A stretch of 64,000 nt of DNA from Parabacteroides acidifaciens (GTDB taxonomy: Bacteria > Bacteroidota > Bacteroidia > Bacteroidales > Tannerellaceae): contig NZ_QREV01000004.1 in assembly GCF_003363715.1 (NCBI RefSeq), forward strand, positions 1-64,000, in the 5' to 3' direction. How positions within the stretch are numbered: position 1 is the stretch's first letter; every line of letters begins with the position of its first letter. Below the pieces are notes generated by a model, which saw nothing but the letters and a program-made list of their open reading frames with translations, ran no database searches and was not told the DNA's origin. Shown piece by piece: positions 43,434-52,773 of the stretch. The position numbers and the translations under genes are program-made.

Positions 43434-45938
43434 ATGAAAAGAATCTATTTCGCAGCTTTAGTAGGGTTGTTCGGGTGTGTGTCGGCAATGACGGCGCAGG
43501 TCCGTAATGAGTTCTTGTTGGAGAAAAACTGGAAGTTCACCCGCGAGGATAACAATGAGTTTATAAAGCCTGCTTTCGACGACAGCAAGTGGCAGTCTGT
43601 GACCGTCCCGCACGACTGGGCCATCTACGGCCCTTTCAGTTCCCAGAACGATAAACAGGAGGTGGCGATTGCGCAAGACGGACAGAAGGAAGCGATGGAG
43701 CATGCCGGACGTACCGGCGGTCTTCCCTTCGTCGGTGTGGGCTGGTACCGCACCGAGTTCGAGGTTCCGCAGTTCCAGGCAGGCAAGCGGGCGACGATCC
43801 TGTTCGACGGGGCGATGAGCCATGCCAATGTTTACATCAACGGGCAGAAGGTCGGCTACTGGCCGTATGGTTATAACTCGTTTCATTTCGATATCACGAA
43901 ATATCTGAAAGCCGGACAGAAAAATACGTTAGCCGTCCGTTTGGAGAACCTGCCGGAGTCTTCCCGCTGGTATCCCGGTGCCGGACTCTATCGTAATGTC
44001 CATGTGATCGTGACGGACGACGCCTATATCCCGGTTTGGGGAACTTACGTGACGACTCCCTCGGTAAACGAGAAGTTTGCCAAAGTGAACATCCGTACCA
44101 AAGTGGTGCTTCCCGAAGGGGCCGATCCTGCTAAATACAGCGTGGAGACCAGCGTCTGGAATCCGAACAAGCAGAAGCTGACGGCTGTCCGCACCTCTCT
44201 TGAACAGATGAAATACAACAACGATCAGGCGGAGCAGGAATTTATCATCCAGAGCCCGTCTTTATGGTCGCCGGATATGCCGGCTTTGTATTCGGCTGAA
44301 ACCCGCCTCTATGAAGGTGACCAGCTGAAAGACATCTATACCACACCGTTCGGCATCCGTTCGATCGAGATTATTCCTGACAAAGGTTTCTTCCTGAATG
44401 GTGTGAAGACTGTCTTTAAGGGCGTCTGCAACCATCATGACTTAGGTCCGTTGGGCGCAGCTGTTAACGATGCAGCCATCCGCCGCCAGGTGCGTATCCT
44501 GAAAGACATGGGCTGCAACGCGATCCGTACATCCCATAATATGCCCGCTCCCGAACTGATCCGGGCCTGCGACGAAATGGGGATGATGATTATGGCGGAG
44601 AGCTTTGACGAATGGAACGTGGCGAAATGCAAGAACGGCTACAACCTGCTGTTCGATGAATGGGTGGAGAAAGATCTGGTAAACCTGGTTCATCACTACC
44701 GGAATAACCCGAGCGTGGTGATGTGGTGCATCGGCAATGAAGTGCCTAATCAGTGGAACGAAGGAGATTGCAAGATTGCCAAAAGATTGCAGGATATCTG
44801 CCACCGCGAAGACCCGACTCGTCCGGTAACGCAAGGGATGGATGCCCCGGATGCCGTGGTGAACAATAACTTTGCCGCCGTCATGGATGTGGCCGGCTTC
44901 AACTACCGCCCGTTCAGATATAAGGTCAACTACAAGAAGTTGCCGCAGCGGATCATCTTAGGCAGCGAAACGGCCTCGACAGTCAGTTCCCGCGGCGTGT
45001 ATAAATTCCCGGTGGAACGTAAGGCAATGGCGAAATACGACGATCACCAGAGTTCCGGTTACGACGTGGAACACTGCGGCTGGTCCAACCTGCCGGAAGA
45101 CGACTTTATCCAGCATGAAGACCTGCCGTATTGCATCGGCGAGTTTGTGTGGACCGGTTTCGACTATCTGGGTGAACCGACTCCGTACTATACGGATTGG
45201 CCAAGCCATAGCTCCCTGTTCGGCATCATCGACCTGGCCGGTATTCCAAAGGATCGTTACTACCTCTACCGCAGCCATTGGAACAAGGTGGAACGTACGC
45301 TCCACATCCTGCCTCACTGGACATGGCCCGGACGTGAAGGAGAAGTGACACCCGTCTTCGTCTATACCAATTATCCTACCGCCGAACTCTTTATCAATGG
45401 CAAGAGCCAGGGCAAACGCACGAAAGACCTGAGCGTGGAACTGGACAGCAGCTATACGGAAGCCGCCCAGAAGAGTTTCGAACGCCAGAAGCGCTACCGC
45501 CTGATGTGGATGGATACCAAATATGAACCGGGAACGCTGAAAGTGGTTGCTTATGACAAGGACGGCAATGCCGTTGCCGAAGAAGAGGTGCACACGGCCG
45601 GCAAGCCTCACCATATCGAACTGACAGCCGACCGGAACCGCCTGACGGCCGATGGCAAGGATCTTTCCTTCATCAATGTCCGTGTTGTCGACAAGAACGG
45701 CAACCTTTGTCCGGATGCCACCCATAAGGTGAAGTTCAATGTGCGCGGTGCCGGCACCTATCGTGCGGCTGCCAATGGCGATGCGGCTTCCCTCGAATCT
45801 TTCCAGGCCCCGCAAATGTCTCTGTTCAAAGGACAGCTGACCGCTATCGTGCAGACCGAAGAGCAGCCGGGCGTCATCATGTTCGAGGCTTCGGCTCCGG
45901 GTGTGAAGAGTGCGAAGATAGAACTGATCAGCGAATAA
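43434..45938 (+). CDS. Glycoside hydrolase family 2, beta-galactosidase-like
   Basis: This 834-aa secreted enzyme has a signal peptide (about 1-22), an N-terminal sugar-binding jelly roll (about 30-180), an immunoglobulin-like domain and the GH2 TIM barrel (about 300-600). The acid/base Glu436 is in CIGNEVPNQW, and the nucleophile is probably Glu512 in LGSETAST. The C-terminal 230 residues (VTPVFVYTNYPTAELFINGKS and then an invasin-like Ig domain, GRGTYRAAANG-type) fit the DUF4982-containing GH2 enzymes. The likely substrate is a beta-galactoside or a related host or plant glycan. It stands alone, not in a Sus locus. Confidence 0.92.
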   Translation: MKRIYFAALVGLFGCVSAMTAQVRNEFLLEKNWKFTREDNNEFIKPAFDDSKWQSVTVPHDWAIYGPFSSQNDKQEVAIAQDGQKEAMEHAGRTGGLPFVGVGWYRTEFEVPQFQAGKRATILFDGAMSHANVYINGQKVGYWPYGYNSFHFDITKYLKAGQKNTLAVRLENLPESSRWYPGAGLYRNVHVIVTDDAYIPVWGTYVTTPSVNEKFAKVNIRTKVVLPEGADPAKYSVETSVWNPNKQKLTAVRTSLEQMKYNNDQAEQEFIIQSPSLWSPDMPALYSAETRLYEGDQLKDIYTTPFGIRSIEIIPDKGFFLNGVKTVFKGVCNHHDLGPLGAAVNDAAIRRQVRILKDMGCNAIRTSHNMPAPELIRACDEMGMMIMAESFDEWNVAKCKNGYNLLFDEWVEKDLVNLVHHYRNNPSVVMWCIGNEVPNQWNEGDCKIAKRLQDICHREDPTRPVTQGMDAPDAVVNNNFAAVMDVAGFNYRPFRYKVNYKKLPQRIILGSETASTVSSRGVYKFPVERKAMAKYDDHQSSGYDVEHCGWSNLPEDDFIQHEDLPYCIGEFVWTGFDYLGEPTPYYTDWPSHSSLFGIIDLAGIPKDRYYLYRSHWNKVERTLHILPHWTWPGREGEVTPVFVYTNYPTAELFINGKSQGKRTKDLSVELDSSYTEAAQKSFERQKRYRLMWMDTKYEPGTLKVVAYDKDGNAVAEEEVHTAGKPHHIELTADRNRLTADGKDLSFINVRVVDKNGNLCPDATHKVKFNVRGAGTYRAAANGDAASLESFQAPQMSLFKGQLTAIVQTEEQPGVIMFEASAPGVKSAKIELISE

Positions 45939-45973
45939 TAAATGAAGATTTATCGGTTCAGTTATGATTCACG

Positions 45974-46011
45974 TTTCATGCCCATGGAAATCGGATTGCA
46001 TGGGCATGAAA
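45974..46011. repeat. 13-bp perfect hairpin after the GH2 gene
   Basis: TTTCATGCCCATG (45974-45986) and CATGGGCATGAAA (45999-46011) are exact complements with a 12-nt loop. A third GATGGGCATGG copy follows at 46021. There is no T tract, so it is not a classical terminator. The core matches the hairpin inside the MFS gene. Confidence 0.7.
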
Positions 46012-46049
46012 TTCCGAATGGATGGGCATGGATACTTTTTCAATATCCA

Positions 46050-46559
46050 GGGGCTTATTGTATAAAACGCATTTTTTAGGCCCTAAAAGAGCCCCTAATT
46101 TAAACAAATGTTAATCCTCTTTTTAACCGCCAAAAAGGGGAAAAAGCCCTTTTCCAGGGAGTCTATTGCCGGGAAGTCAACCTTTATTTCATTTTCCCGG
46201 AACTTTATCGCCCTGAAGACGGTCGCCGTACCCTATGAAGACGGTCGCCATTCCAATGAACACGGTCATTATCGCGATGAAGACGGTCGTCATGGCGACA
46301 AGGCCCTGAAACTTCCTTTGCATATTTGGAACGCCCTCCGTCTTCGTTTTGCTACAGGCGATTCTCCGGGAGTTAAGCTTTATCACTTTGCCGGTGTTTC
46401 CGGTTTCCGGCTATCAAATTGTACCCTTTCCTGAATGGGCTGCGCACCTCATCTCCTCTGTTGTCAGGCGAACAGGTTAAAACCATGAAAAAAGTCACTT
46501 CAAAATCGATCAACTTTTCGGACGAAATAGAAAAACATCCCGGGAAGGGGGTTATTGTC
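46050..46559 (+). repeat. 510-bp dispersed intergenic element, copy 3 of 3
   Basis: It begins GGGGCTTATTGTA (46050-46062) and ends GGGGGTTATTGTC (to 46559). TTATTG occurrences are 497 bp apart (496 and 495 in copies 1 and 2), and the ATTTGG block is again at offset 269. The centre holds ACGGTC at 46219, 46241, 46262 and 46283 (spacings 22, 21, 21 bp), with TGAAGA between. The right part repeats the GATTCTCCGGGAGTTAAGC block. It lies between the convergent GH2 and PepSY-like genes. Confidence 0.87.
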
Positions 46560-46597
46560 AGTTTTAACATATTTGAAATATAAAAAAGCCATCTTAT

Positions 46598-47458
46598 TTA
46601 TGAAATATTACCCTTTCTGTTTGTAACAATATTTCCGAATACATCAAACTCCACTGTGACAGCCTGTCCGTTGTGGACCACATTGAACTTATAGAAGGCA
46701 CCGTTGGCGTCTACATACATATAGATGGACTCCACGGTGTCATTCCTATATTCGGAAGTCCTGAATGCGTTCATGATAACGGATGGGACTTCCTGCTTGG
46801 AGAGTTTCCAGGTTGTGCTTTCCCAGGTGTATATCTGGGTTAGTTTGACAATCTTCAATACGGTTTTGTCCAATACGGCCAGTTGTACGCCGAAAGTCGT
46901 GTTTTCGATATCTAACAGTTCTGCGCCTTGAAATGTCTGTTCCATCAGGTTGACGACCTTTTCCGGGATGGTGACCGGCTGGTCGGCATCGTCTTTATCG
47001 GCTGCGGCTTTGATCAGGTCGCCGTATGCCGTGTAATATAGTGCTGTGTCCTGTTGTCCTTTTTCCACTTCCACTTTGTAGACGGTTCCCATGCCGGCCC
47101 GGCCGATCGTATCGGCTTCCTCTATTTTCCAGCCGGCGTATTTCCCTTGCCGGATATCTGCCGTGATGGGGGCGGGCAATTGGTTGAGGGGCAATTCCGT
47201 CTTGATCATCGCCCATACACCTAAGTGGTCGAACCAGGCGGTGTTGTCGAGGGCATTGTTTTTGAAGTCGATCACGTAATAATCGTCGTTGACGGTCCAT
47301 TCCGTGTCGCGTGCATCCGGATATTTGGCATCGAAAGCTTTCAGAATGGTTTCGGGCGGCTCGATGCCGCCGGGGATGTCATGGTCGTGCCTGTCACAGC
47401 CGGTAAAGAGCAGGGTGAGACTTGTGAAGAGTGTAAAGATTGAAATTTTAGCGTTCAT
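46598..47458 (-). CDS. PepSY-like (DUF2874) lipoprotein
   Basis: This 286-aa lipoprotein has a signal ending LFTGC (Cys21). Two or more PepSY-like repeats follow: FDAKYPDARDTEWTVNDDYYVIDF, then tandem units ending in similar WKLSKQEVPSVIMNAF and VTVEFDVFGN segments. This is the layout of Bacteroidales DUF2874/PepSY-like proteins, of unknown role. It is divergent from the ABC adaptor gene, and the 206 bp between them contains the dyad and sigma-54 promoter of the ABC locus, so co-regulation is possible. Confidence 0.75.
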   Translation of the reverse strand: MNAKISIFTLFTSLTLLFTGCDRHDHDIPGGIEPPETILKAFDAKYPDARDTEWTVNDDYYVIDFKNNALDNTAWFDHLGVWAMIKTELPLNQLPAPITADIRQGKYAGWKIEEADTIGRAGMGTVYKVEVEKGQQDTALYYTAYGDLIKAAADKDDADQPVTIPEKVVNLMEQTFQGAELLDIENTTFGVQLAVLDKTVLKIVKLTQIYTWESTTWKLSKQEVPSVIMNAFRTSEYRNDTVESIYMYVDANGAFYKFNVVHNGQAVTVEFDVFGNIVTNRKGNIS

Positions 47459-47530
47459 AATTTATCATTTTAAGTTGTTAGGGGATAAACAAGGGGAAGT
47501 AGGGAAAAGTTCTCTCAAAACCGAACACAC

Positions 47531-47546
47531 TGTCCGATATTGAACA
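47531..47546. promoter_or_regulatory. Dyad upstream activator site of the ABC locus (first)
   Basis: TGTCCGATATTGAACA is an imperfect dyad centred about 78 bp upstream of the predicted sigma-54 start near 47617. A half-site GAACAC lies at 47523-47528. The complement of this site is nearly identical to the site at 56633-56648, which strongly suggests one activator for both promoters. Confidence 0.7.
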
Positions 47547-47590
47547 CTTATTCAGGGAGGATATTTCCACTAAATCAGTTGCTTAGGTTT

Positions 47591-47606
47591 TTGGCACGGA
47601 GTTTGC
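47591..47606 (+). promoter_or_regulatory. Sigma-54 promoter of the adaptor/permease operon
   Basis: TTGGCACG-GAGT-TTGC (47591-47606) is a perfect match to the -24/-12 consensus. It lies 58 bp before the adaptor start codon at 47665. Confidence 0.88.
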
Positions 47607-47664
47607 CCTGTAGATGCCAACCGGACAGTAATGCCGGTAAACGTGAATTAAAACAATACAAAAT

Positions 47665-48909
47665 ATGGACAGAGAGATATCAAAAGAAGTACAGAAGAAA
47701 GAACAACGCAAGCAGTTTCTCAAAATAGGAGCAGTCGCCGGTGGTCTTATCGTCCTGGTCGTGGTGGTGATCTCCATGCTTCAGACGAGTCTGAAACGGA
47801 AGGATCTGAACATTTCGACAGTCGACAAGGGCGTGATCGAAGTATCGGTTAGCGCCTCCGGTAAAGTGATCCCGGCGTTTGAAGAGATTATCAACTCGCC
47901 GATCAACTCGCGTATCGTGGAAGTCTACAAGCGTGGCGGTGACTCGGTGGATGTCGGCACGCCTATCCTGAAACTGGATTTGCAGAGCGCCGAAACAGAG
48001 TATAAAAAGCAACTGGATGAGGAACAGATGAAGAGTCTGCAACTGCAACAACAGCGTGTAGTGAACCATAACAAGTTGTCGGAAATGGAAATGAACCTGA
48101 AAGTCTCCCGCATGGAACTGGACCGTAAGGCCGTGGAACTCCGGAATGAACGCTATTTAGATAGCCTCGGAGCCGGTACGACCGATAAGGTCCGCCAAGT
48201 GGAACTCGATTATAACGTGAGCCTTCTTAAACTGAAAGAAGATGAACAGAAGTACACGAACGAACAGGCCCTGACTGAAGCAGATTTGAAAGTAAAGGAA
48301 CTGGAACTGAATATCTTCCGCAAAAGTCTTGCCGAAACCAAGCGGACCCTGGACGATGCCCAGATCCGTTCGCCCCGCAAAGCGATCCTGACATATGTAA
48401 ATAACGAGATCGGTTCGCAGATCGGGCAGGGGGCGAAGGTGGCAATCGTTTCCGACTTGTCCCATTTCAAGATCGAGGGTGAGATTGCCGACACCTATGG
48501 TGATCGCATTGCTGCAGGCAGTAAAGCGGTCATCAAGATTGGCAGCGACAAGCTGGACGGTACGGTGAGCGACGTCACGCCACTCTCGAAAAACGGGGTG
48601 ATCTCCTTCACCGTACAGTTGGATGAGGACAACCACAAGCGCTTGCGCTCCGGTTTGAAGACAGACGTCTACGTGATGAACGCTGTGAAAGACGATGTGC
48701 TCCGCATTGCCAATTCCTCCTATTATGTGGGGAAAGGGGAATACGAACTCTTTGTCGTCAACGGCGATCAGCTGCTCAAACGCAAGGTGCAGTTAGGCGA
48801 CAGCAACTTTGAATACGTGGAAGTGGTCAGTGGCCTGCAGGAAGGCGACCAAGTCGTAGTTTCCGATATGAATGCTTATAAAGACAAGAACAAACTGAAA
48901 TTAGAATAA
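47665..48909 (+). CDS. Periplasmic adaptor (HlyD/MacA-like)
   Basis: This 414-aa membrane-fusion protein has an N-terminal membrane anchor (about 19-40), a lipoyl/barrel-sandwich part near residues 60-105 (VSVSASGKVIPAFEE), a coiled-coil hairpin (about 110-220) and beta-barrel plus membrane-proximal domains (YVNNEIGSQIGQGAK, SGLKTDVYV). It would bridge inner-membrane permeases and a TolC-type channel. No TolC gene is in the window. It heads the first ABC operon, directly behind a sigma-54 promoter and 1 bp before the first permease. Confidence 0.9.
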   Translation: MDREISKEVQKKEQRKQFLKIGAVAGGLIVLVVVVISMLQTSLKRKDLNISTVDKGVIEVSVSASGKVIPAFEEIINSPINSRIVEVYKRGGDSVDVGTPILKLDLQSAETEYKKQLDEEQMKSLQLQQQRVVNHNKLSEMEMNLKVSRMELDRKAVELRNERYLDSLGAGTTDKVRQVELDYNVSLLKLKEDEQKYTNEQALTEADLKVKELELNIFRKSLAETKRTLDDAQIRSPRKAILTYVNNEIGSQIGQGAKVAIVSDLSHFKIEGEIADTYGDRIAAGSKAVIKIGSDKLDGTVSDVTPLSKNGVISFTVQLDEDNHKRLRSGLKTDVYVMNAVKDDVLRIANSSYYVGKGEYELFVVNGDQLLKRKVQLGDSNFEYVEVVSGLQEGDQVVVSDMNAYKDKNKLKLE

Positions 48910-48910
48910 C

Positions 48911-50179
48911 ATGATTAAGCAATACGTTAAACAAGCCGTTCAGATGCTGAAAGAGAACCGTCTCATCAGCGTCATATCCATAGCCGGTACGGCGATCTCC
49001 ATTGCCATGATTATGGTGGTAGTACTGGTGTTCCAGATACAGTTCGCCAACTTCTATCCGGAGAATGACCGCGACAGGATGATGTATGTGGACAGCGGTA
49101 CGGAAGTTCGGTCGAACGACGGCTGGAACCGCGGTAATATGTCGCCCGAAGCCGTAAAGGAATGCTTCTATTCCCTGAAATTGCCTGAAGCTGTCTCCGG
49201 ATATGCTTCACAGGCGAAACCGCTTTCCATACCGGGCAAACGGATGTATAAGGCCTATGATATCAAATATACAGACCCCGGTTTCTGGAAGATATTCTCT
49301 TTCCGCTTCGTGGCCGGCAAGCCTTTTACACAGGCTGATTTTGATTCGGCCATTCCGCAGGCAGTCGTGTCGACAAGTATCGCGAAGCATCTGTATGGGA
49401 CGACCGATGTCGTCGGGAAACCTGTTATCATCGATTTGGCTACTTATACGATTTGCGGCGTGGTGGAAGACGTCAGCCGGGCGGCCGATACGGCCTATGG
49501 AAACGTGTGGGTTCCCTATACATCCGATCATATCCTGATGTCGAATGTTTATTCGGAAAATATGTCCGGATCGCTCTCCGTATGTCTGTTGGCAAAGGAT
49601 AGCCATGATTTCGACGCTATCCGCCAGGAATTGCTCGGACAGACGGCCCGCTACAATGGCACAAAGAAAGATGCACAGATCAACTTCTTCGAGAACCCGA
49701 TCACCCGTTTTGATGTCGCGATCGGTTCTATCGGGCAACGTAAAGTGAAATTGAAAGACTATCTGATGGAGACAGGCGGCTTGCTGCTGTTTTTGTTGCT
49801 CGTCCCCGCCTTGAACCTGTTGGGTGTAACGCAGTCTTCCGTACAGAAACGGCGTTCGGAGATGGGTGTGCGCAAGGCGTTCGGAGCGACCTTCGGGGTA
49901 CTTGTCCGCCAGGTGTTGTATGAGAACTGCGTCATAACCCTTTTGGGAGGTGTTTTAGGGCTGGCTTTGTCGTTGTCGTTCCTGCCGCTTTGTAAAGACT
50001 TCCTGTTGAAGGACAGCGGAACGTTGTTGAGCGGTGACATGATCTTTCAGCCTGCTATTTTCTTACTGGCTCTGCTATTCAGCCTGCTGATCAATTTGCT
50101 TTCGGCCGGTATTCCGGCTGTACAGGTCGCCCGGCAACAGATTGTGACCTCTCTGAAAGATGGAGAAGATAATAGATAA
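48911..50179 (+). CDS. FtsX/MacB-type permease, pair 1, type A
   Basis: This 422-aa permease has an N-terminal membrane helix (about 20-43), a large periplasmic MacB_PCD-like domain (about 45-275, containing GKPFTQADFDSAIPQAV) and an FtsX domain with three helices (about 280-420: LLLFLLLVPALNLLGV, GVRKAFGATFG, LLSAGIPAVQVARQQIV). It has no ATPase domain. Type A permeases in this cluster share the opening MIKQYVKQA and the GVRKAFGA motif. It is followed after 20 bp by a type B permease, as in every pair. Confidence 0.9.
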   Translation: MIKQYVKQAVQMLKENRLISVISIAGTAISIAMIMVVVLVFQIQFANFYPENDRDRMMYVDSGTEVRSNDGWNRGNMSPEAVKECFYSLKLPEAVSGYASQAKPLSIPGKRMYKAYDIKYTDPGFWKIFSFRFVAGKPFTQADFDSAIPQAVVSTSIAKHLYGTTDVVGKPVIIDLATYTICGVVEDVSRAADTAYGNVWVPYTSDHILMSNVYSENMSGSLSVCLLAKDSHDFDAIRQELLGQTARYNGTKKDAQINFFENPITRFDVAIGSIGQRKVKLKDYLMETGGLLLFLLLVPALNLLGVTQSSVQKRRSEMGVRKAFGATFGVLVRQVLYENCVITLLGGVLGLALSLSFLPLCKDFLLKDSGTLLSGDMIFQPAIFLLALLFSLLINLLSAGIPAVQVARQQIVTSLKDGEDNR

Positions 50180-50199
50180 ACCATTAATACGATAAGACG

Positions 50200-51468
50200 A
50201 TGATTAAGCATATACTGAAAATAATATGGAACCAGCGCAGAAGTAATGTCTGGATCTTTATGGAGCTGCTGTTGGTCGTAGCCATTTTTTGGGTTATGAT
50301 GGATTCCCTGTTTGTGGATATTTGTACCTATAAAACCCCTTTAGGCTTTGATATAACAAATGTCTACAAGGTAAATTTCGGGAAGATAAGCCCGGATGTA
50401 CCCGGTTATGTTCCTGATGAGCTCCACCAGACGTCTGACGGGGAAGATGTGATACGTCTGGCAGATAACCTGCGGCAGAACCCCGAAGTGGAAAATGCCT
50501 GCCTCGCCATAGCTGCCTGTCCTTATTCCTGGAATACATCCTGGGTTAACCTGATCCAGGCAGAAGCCGATACGACTCAGAAGGCCGATGTATTCCAACG
50601 TTTACAGGTAGAGCCTGCCTATTATGATGTTTTCCGAATCACGGATCAGGAGGGGCATCCCTTGCGTCCGATCGTAGAGCAGCATACGGGTGATCTTGTT
50701 ATTACCGCCGATCTGGAGAGAGACTTCTGGAACGGGCAATCGGGAATCGGCAGACAGGTGAAATGGAACAGTTCTTCTACAGAATCGATAACTGTGGCTG
50801 CCGTTTCCACTCCGCTCCGGCGGACAGAATATGATAAGAGCAGACCTTGCTTCTATGTCCTGTGGCGCAGTGATAAGGATATCATTGAAACTGTCGAGTG
50901 GGCGCAGGCGCAGAATTTAGAGTGTTTCATCCGGATGAAAGACGGCTTCCGGTCGGAAGATATGGAGGCGCTGTTGCAGCAGATGAGCGACCGTCTGACC
51001 GTGAATAACCTTTATGTCTCCAGCATAACGCCTTTGCAGGAAATGCGGACCTCTTTCCTGAAACCCCGTACGGATAACTTGACGAAGAAGTCTGTTCTTA
51101 TCGGTTTCATGTTGCTCAACGTCTTTTTGGGTATTGTCGGGACCTTCTGGCTTCGTACGCAATACCGCCAGGGCGAATTTGGTCTGCGTGCCGCTCTTGG
51201 AGCTTCCCGGAGTAAACTGAAGCAATTTATGAATGTGGAAGGTCTCTGTTTGTTGTCCTTCACCGTGCCATTGGTTCTGATCTTTATTGTCAATATGCTT
51301 TACTTCGATATGCCGGACACCTATCGTCAGCCTTATTCCTTGTGGCGTTTCCTGGTTACCTTTGGCGGAACCTGCCTGCTGTTGGCCGGCATGATCTGGG
51401 TCGGCATCTGGTTTCCGGCACAGAAGATCGCGAAGATGGATCCGGCCGAGTCATTGCATTACGAATAA
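50200..51468 (+). CDS. FtsX/MacB-type permease, pair 1, type B
   Basis: This 422-aa permease has the same topology as type A but a distinct sequence: the opening MIKHILKIIWNQRRSN, a conserved FLGIVGTFWLRTQYRQGEFGLRAALGAS segment at about 305-333 and the ending MDPAESLHYE. Together with the type A protein before it, it probably forms a heterodimeric transmembrane unit, as LolC/LolE do. The ATPase is encoded only at 56800. Confidence 0.9.
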   Translation: MIKHILKIIWNQRRSNVWIFMELLLVVAIFWVMMDSLFVDICTYKTPLGFDITNVYKVNFGKISPDVPGYVPDELHQTSDGEDVIRLADNLRQNPEVENACLAIAACPYSWNTSWVNLIQAEADTTQKADVFQRLQVEPAYYDVFRITDQEGHPLRPIVEQHTGDLVITADLERDFWNGQSGIGRQVKWNSSSTESITVAAVSTPLRRTEYDKSRPCFYVLWRSDKDIIETVEWAQAQNLECFIRMKDGFRSEDMEALLQQMSDRLTVNNLYVSSITPLQEMRTSFLKPRTDNLTKKSVLIGFMLLNVFLGIVGTFWLRTQYRQGEFGLRAALGASRSKLKQFMNVEGLCLLSFTVPLVLIFIVNMLYFDMPDTYRQPYSLWRFLVTFGGTCLLLAGMIWVGIWFPAQKIAKMDPAESLHYE

Positions 51469-51480
51469 AACACGACGAAC

Positions 51481-52755
51481 ATGTTCAAACAATATCTCAA
51501 ACAAGCCCTTCAGATGCTGAAGGAGAACCGCCTCACCAGCGTGATCTCGATTTTAGGAACAGCCCTCTCTATCGCAATGATACTGGTGGTTGTGCTTCAG
51601 TTCCAAATCCGGCTGGTCGGCTTCCGGCCGGAGTCGAACCGTGACAGGATGCTTTATATCCTCGGCATACGGGCCGATTCTCAAACCGATCCGAACAACC
51701 GTAACTCCACAGCCATGTCGGACGGTGTCGTGAAGGAATGTCTTTATCCCCTTCAGACACCCGAGTCTGTGACTGCTATGGCAAAGGACAGGTCGATCGT
51801 TTCCCTGCCGAACCGGCGGTTGTTCGAAGAGTATGTGATCTGCTATACCGATCCCGGATTCTGGAAAGTCTTCGACTTCCACTTCCTCTCCGGCAAGCCT
51901 TTTACGGAGGCTGATTTCAGTTCGGGCCTGCCCCGTGCCGTAATCACGAATACGCTGGCCCGCAAACTGTTCGGCTCGGAGGAACCTGTCGGGAAGGAGA
52001 TCGAGATGGGATATGTTTCTTATGCGGTTACAGGCGTGGTGAAAGAGCCTTCGCGGGCGGCCGGTAGTGCTTATTCCGATGTCTGGGTGCCTTATACCAG
52101 TAATACCAATTACGTGAATAATCAGTCGTGCGGAGGCGTTTGTGGCAACTTCCAGGCTGTGATCCTGGCGCATAGCTCCGGCGACTTCGATGCTATCCGT
52201 GCGGAGATCAAGCAGGCGGTCGCCCGATATAATGCTGGCGGACGTGACTTTGTGCTGGGAATCAACTACATTTTCTCCCGTGTGGATGTGGCGTTGGGCT
52301 CGAACGACATGAACGGAGGCATACAAGTCGGCTGGCTGGAATACTTGACCCAGAAGGTGCCCTTGCTGCTCTTCCTCTTGCTGGTACCGACGTTGAACCT
52401 GACGGGTGTCATCCAGTCGTCTGTCCAGAAACGCCGTTCCGAGATGGGGCTTCGCAAAGCTTTCGGGGCGACGAAAGGGCGTCTGCTGACGCAGGTGTTG
52501 TGTGAAAACCTGATTACGACGATGATAGGAGGGATCATCGGGATCATCCTCTCCGTCGTGCTCCTTCATCTTTGCAAGTCGTTCTTACTGTCCAGAGAGA
52601 TGGTGATTACGTTCGAGATGCTGTTCAAACCCGCTCTCTTTGCCGCTGCCCTCTTTTTCACTCTGTTGCTCAACCTGCTGAGTGCCGGTCTGCCGGCAAT
52701 CCGCATTGCCAGGGAACAGATTGTGGATGCCCTAAAAGACAACGATAATTCATAA
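51481..52755 (+). CDS. FtsX/MacB-type permease, pair 2, type A
   Basis: This 424-aa type A permease is very similar to that of pair 1: N-terminal QALQMLKENRLTSVISILGT, periplasmic GKPFTEADFSSGLPRAV and C-terminal GLRKAFGATKG and LLSAGLPAIRIAREQIV. The closeness to pair 1 suggests it arose by duplication. It starts 12 bp after the previous stop. Confidence 0.9.
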   Translation: MFKQYLKQALQMLKENRLTSVISILGTALSIAMILVVVLQFQIRLVGFRPESNRDRMLYILGIRADSQTDPNNRNSTAMSDGVVKECLYPLQTPESVTAMAKDRSIVSLPNRRLFEEYVICYTDPGFWKVFDFHFLSGKPFTEADFSSGLPRAVITNTLARKLFGSEEPVGKEIEMGYVSYAVTGVVKEPSRAAGSAYSDVWVPYTSNTNYVNNQSCGGVCGNFQAVILAHSSGDFDAIRAEIKQAVARYNAGGRDFVLGINYIFSRVDVALGSNDMNGGIQVGWLEYLTQKVPLLLFLLLVPTLNLTGVIQSSVQKRRSEMGLRKAFGATKGRLLTQVLCENLITTMIGGIIGIILSVVLLHLCKSFLLSREMVITFEMLFKPALFAAALFFTLLLNLLSAGLPAIRIAREQIVDALKDNDNS

Positions 52756-52773
52756 TTCACAATTCATAATTCA
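52747..52773. repeat. AATTCATAATTCACAATTCATAATT spacer repeat
   Basis: A run of AATTCAT/AATTCAC units fills the gap between permease genes of pair 2, reaching the start codon at 52773. Such short AATTC-rich spacers are common between Bacteroidetes genes. It is not a promoter or a terminator by sequence. Confidence 0.5.
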
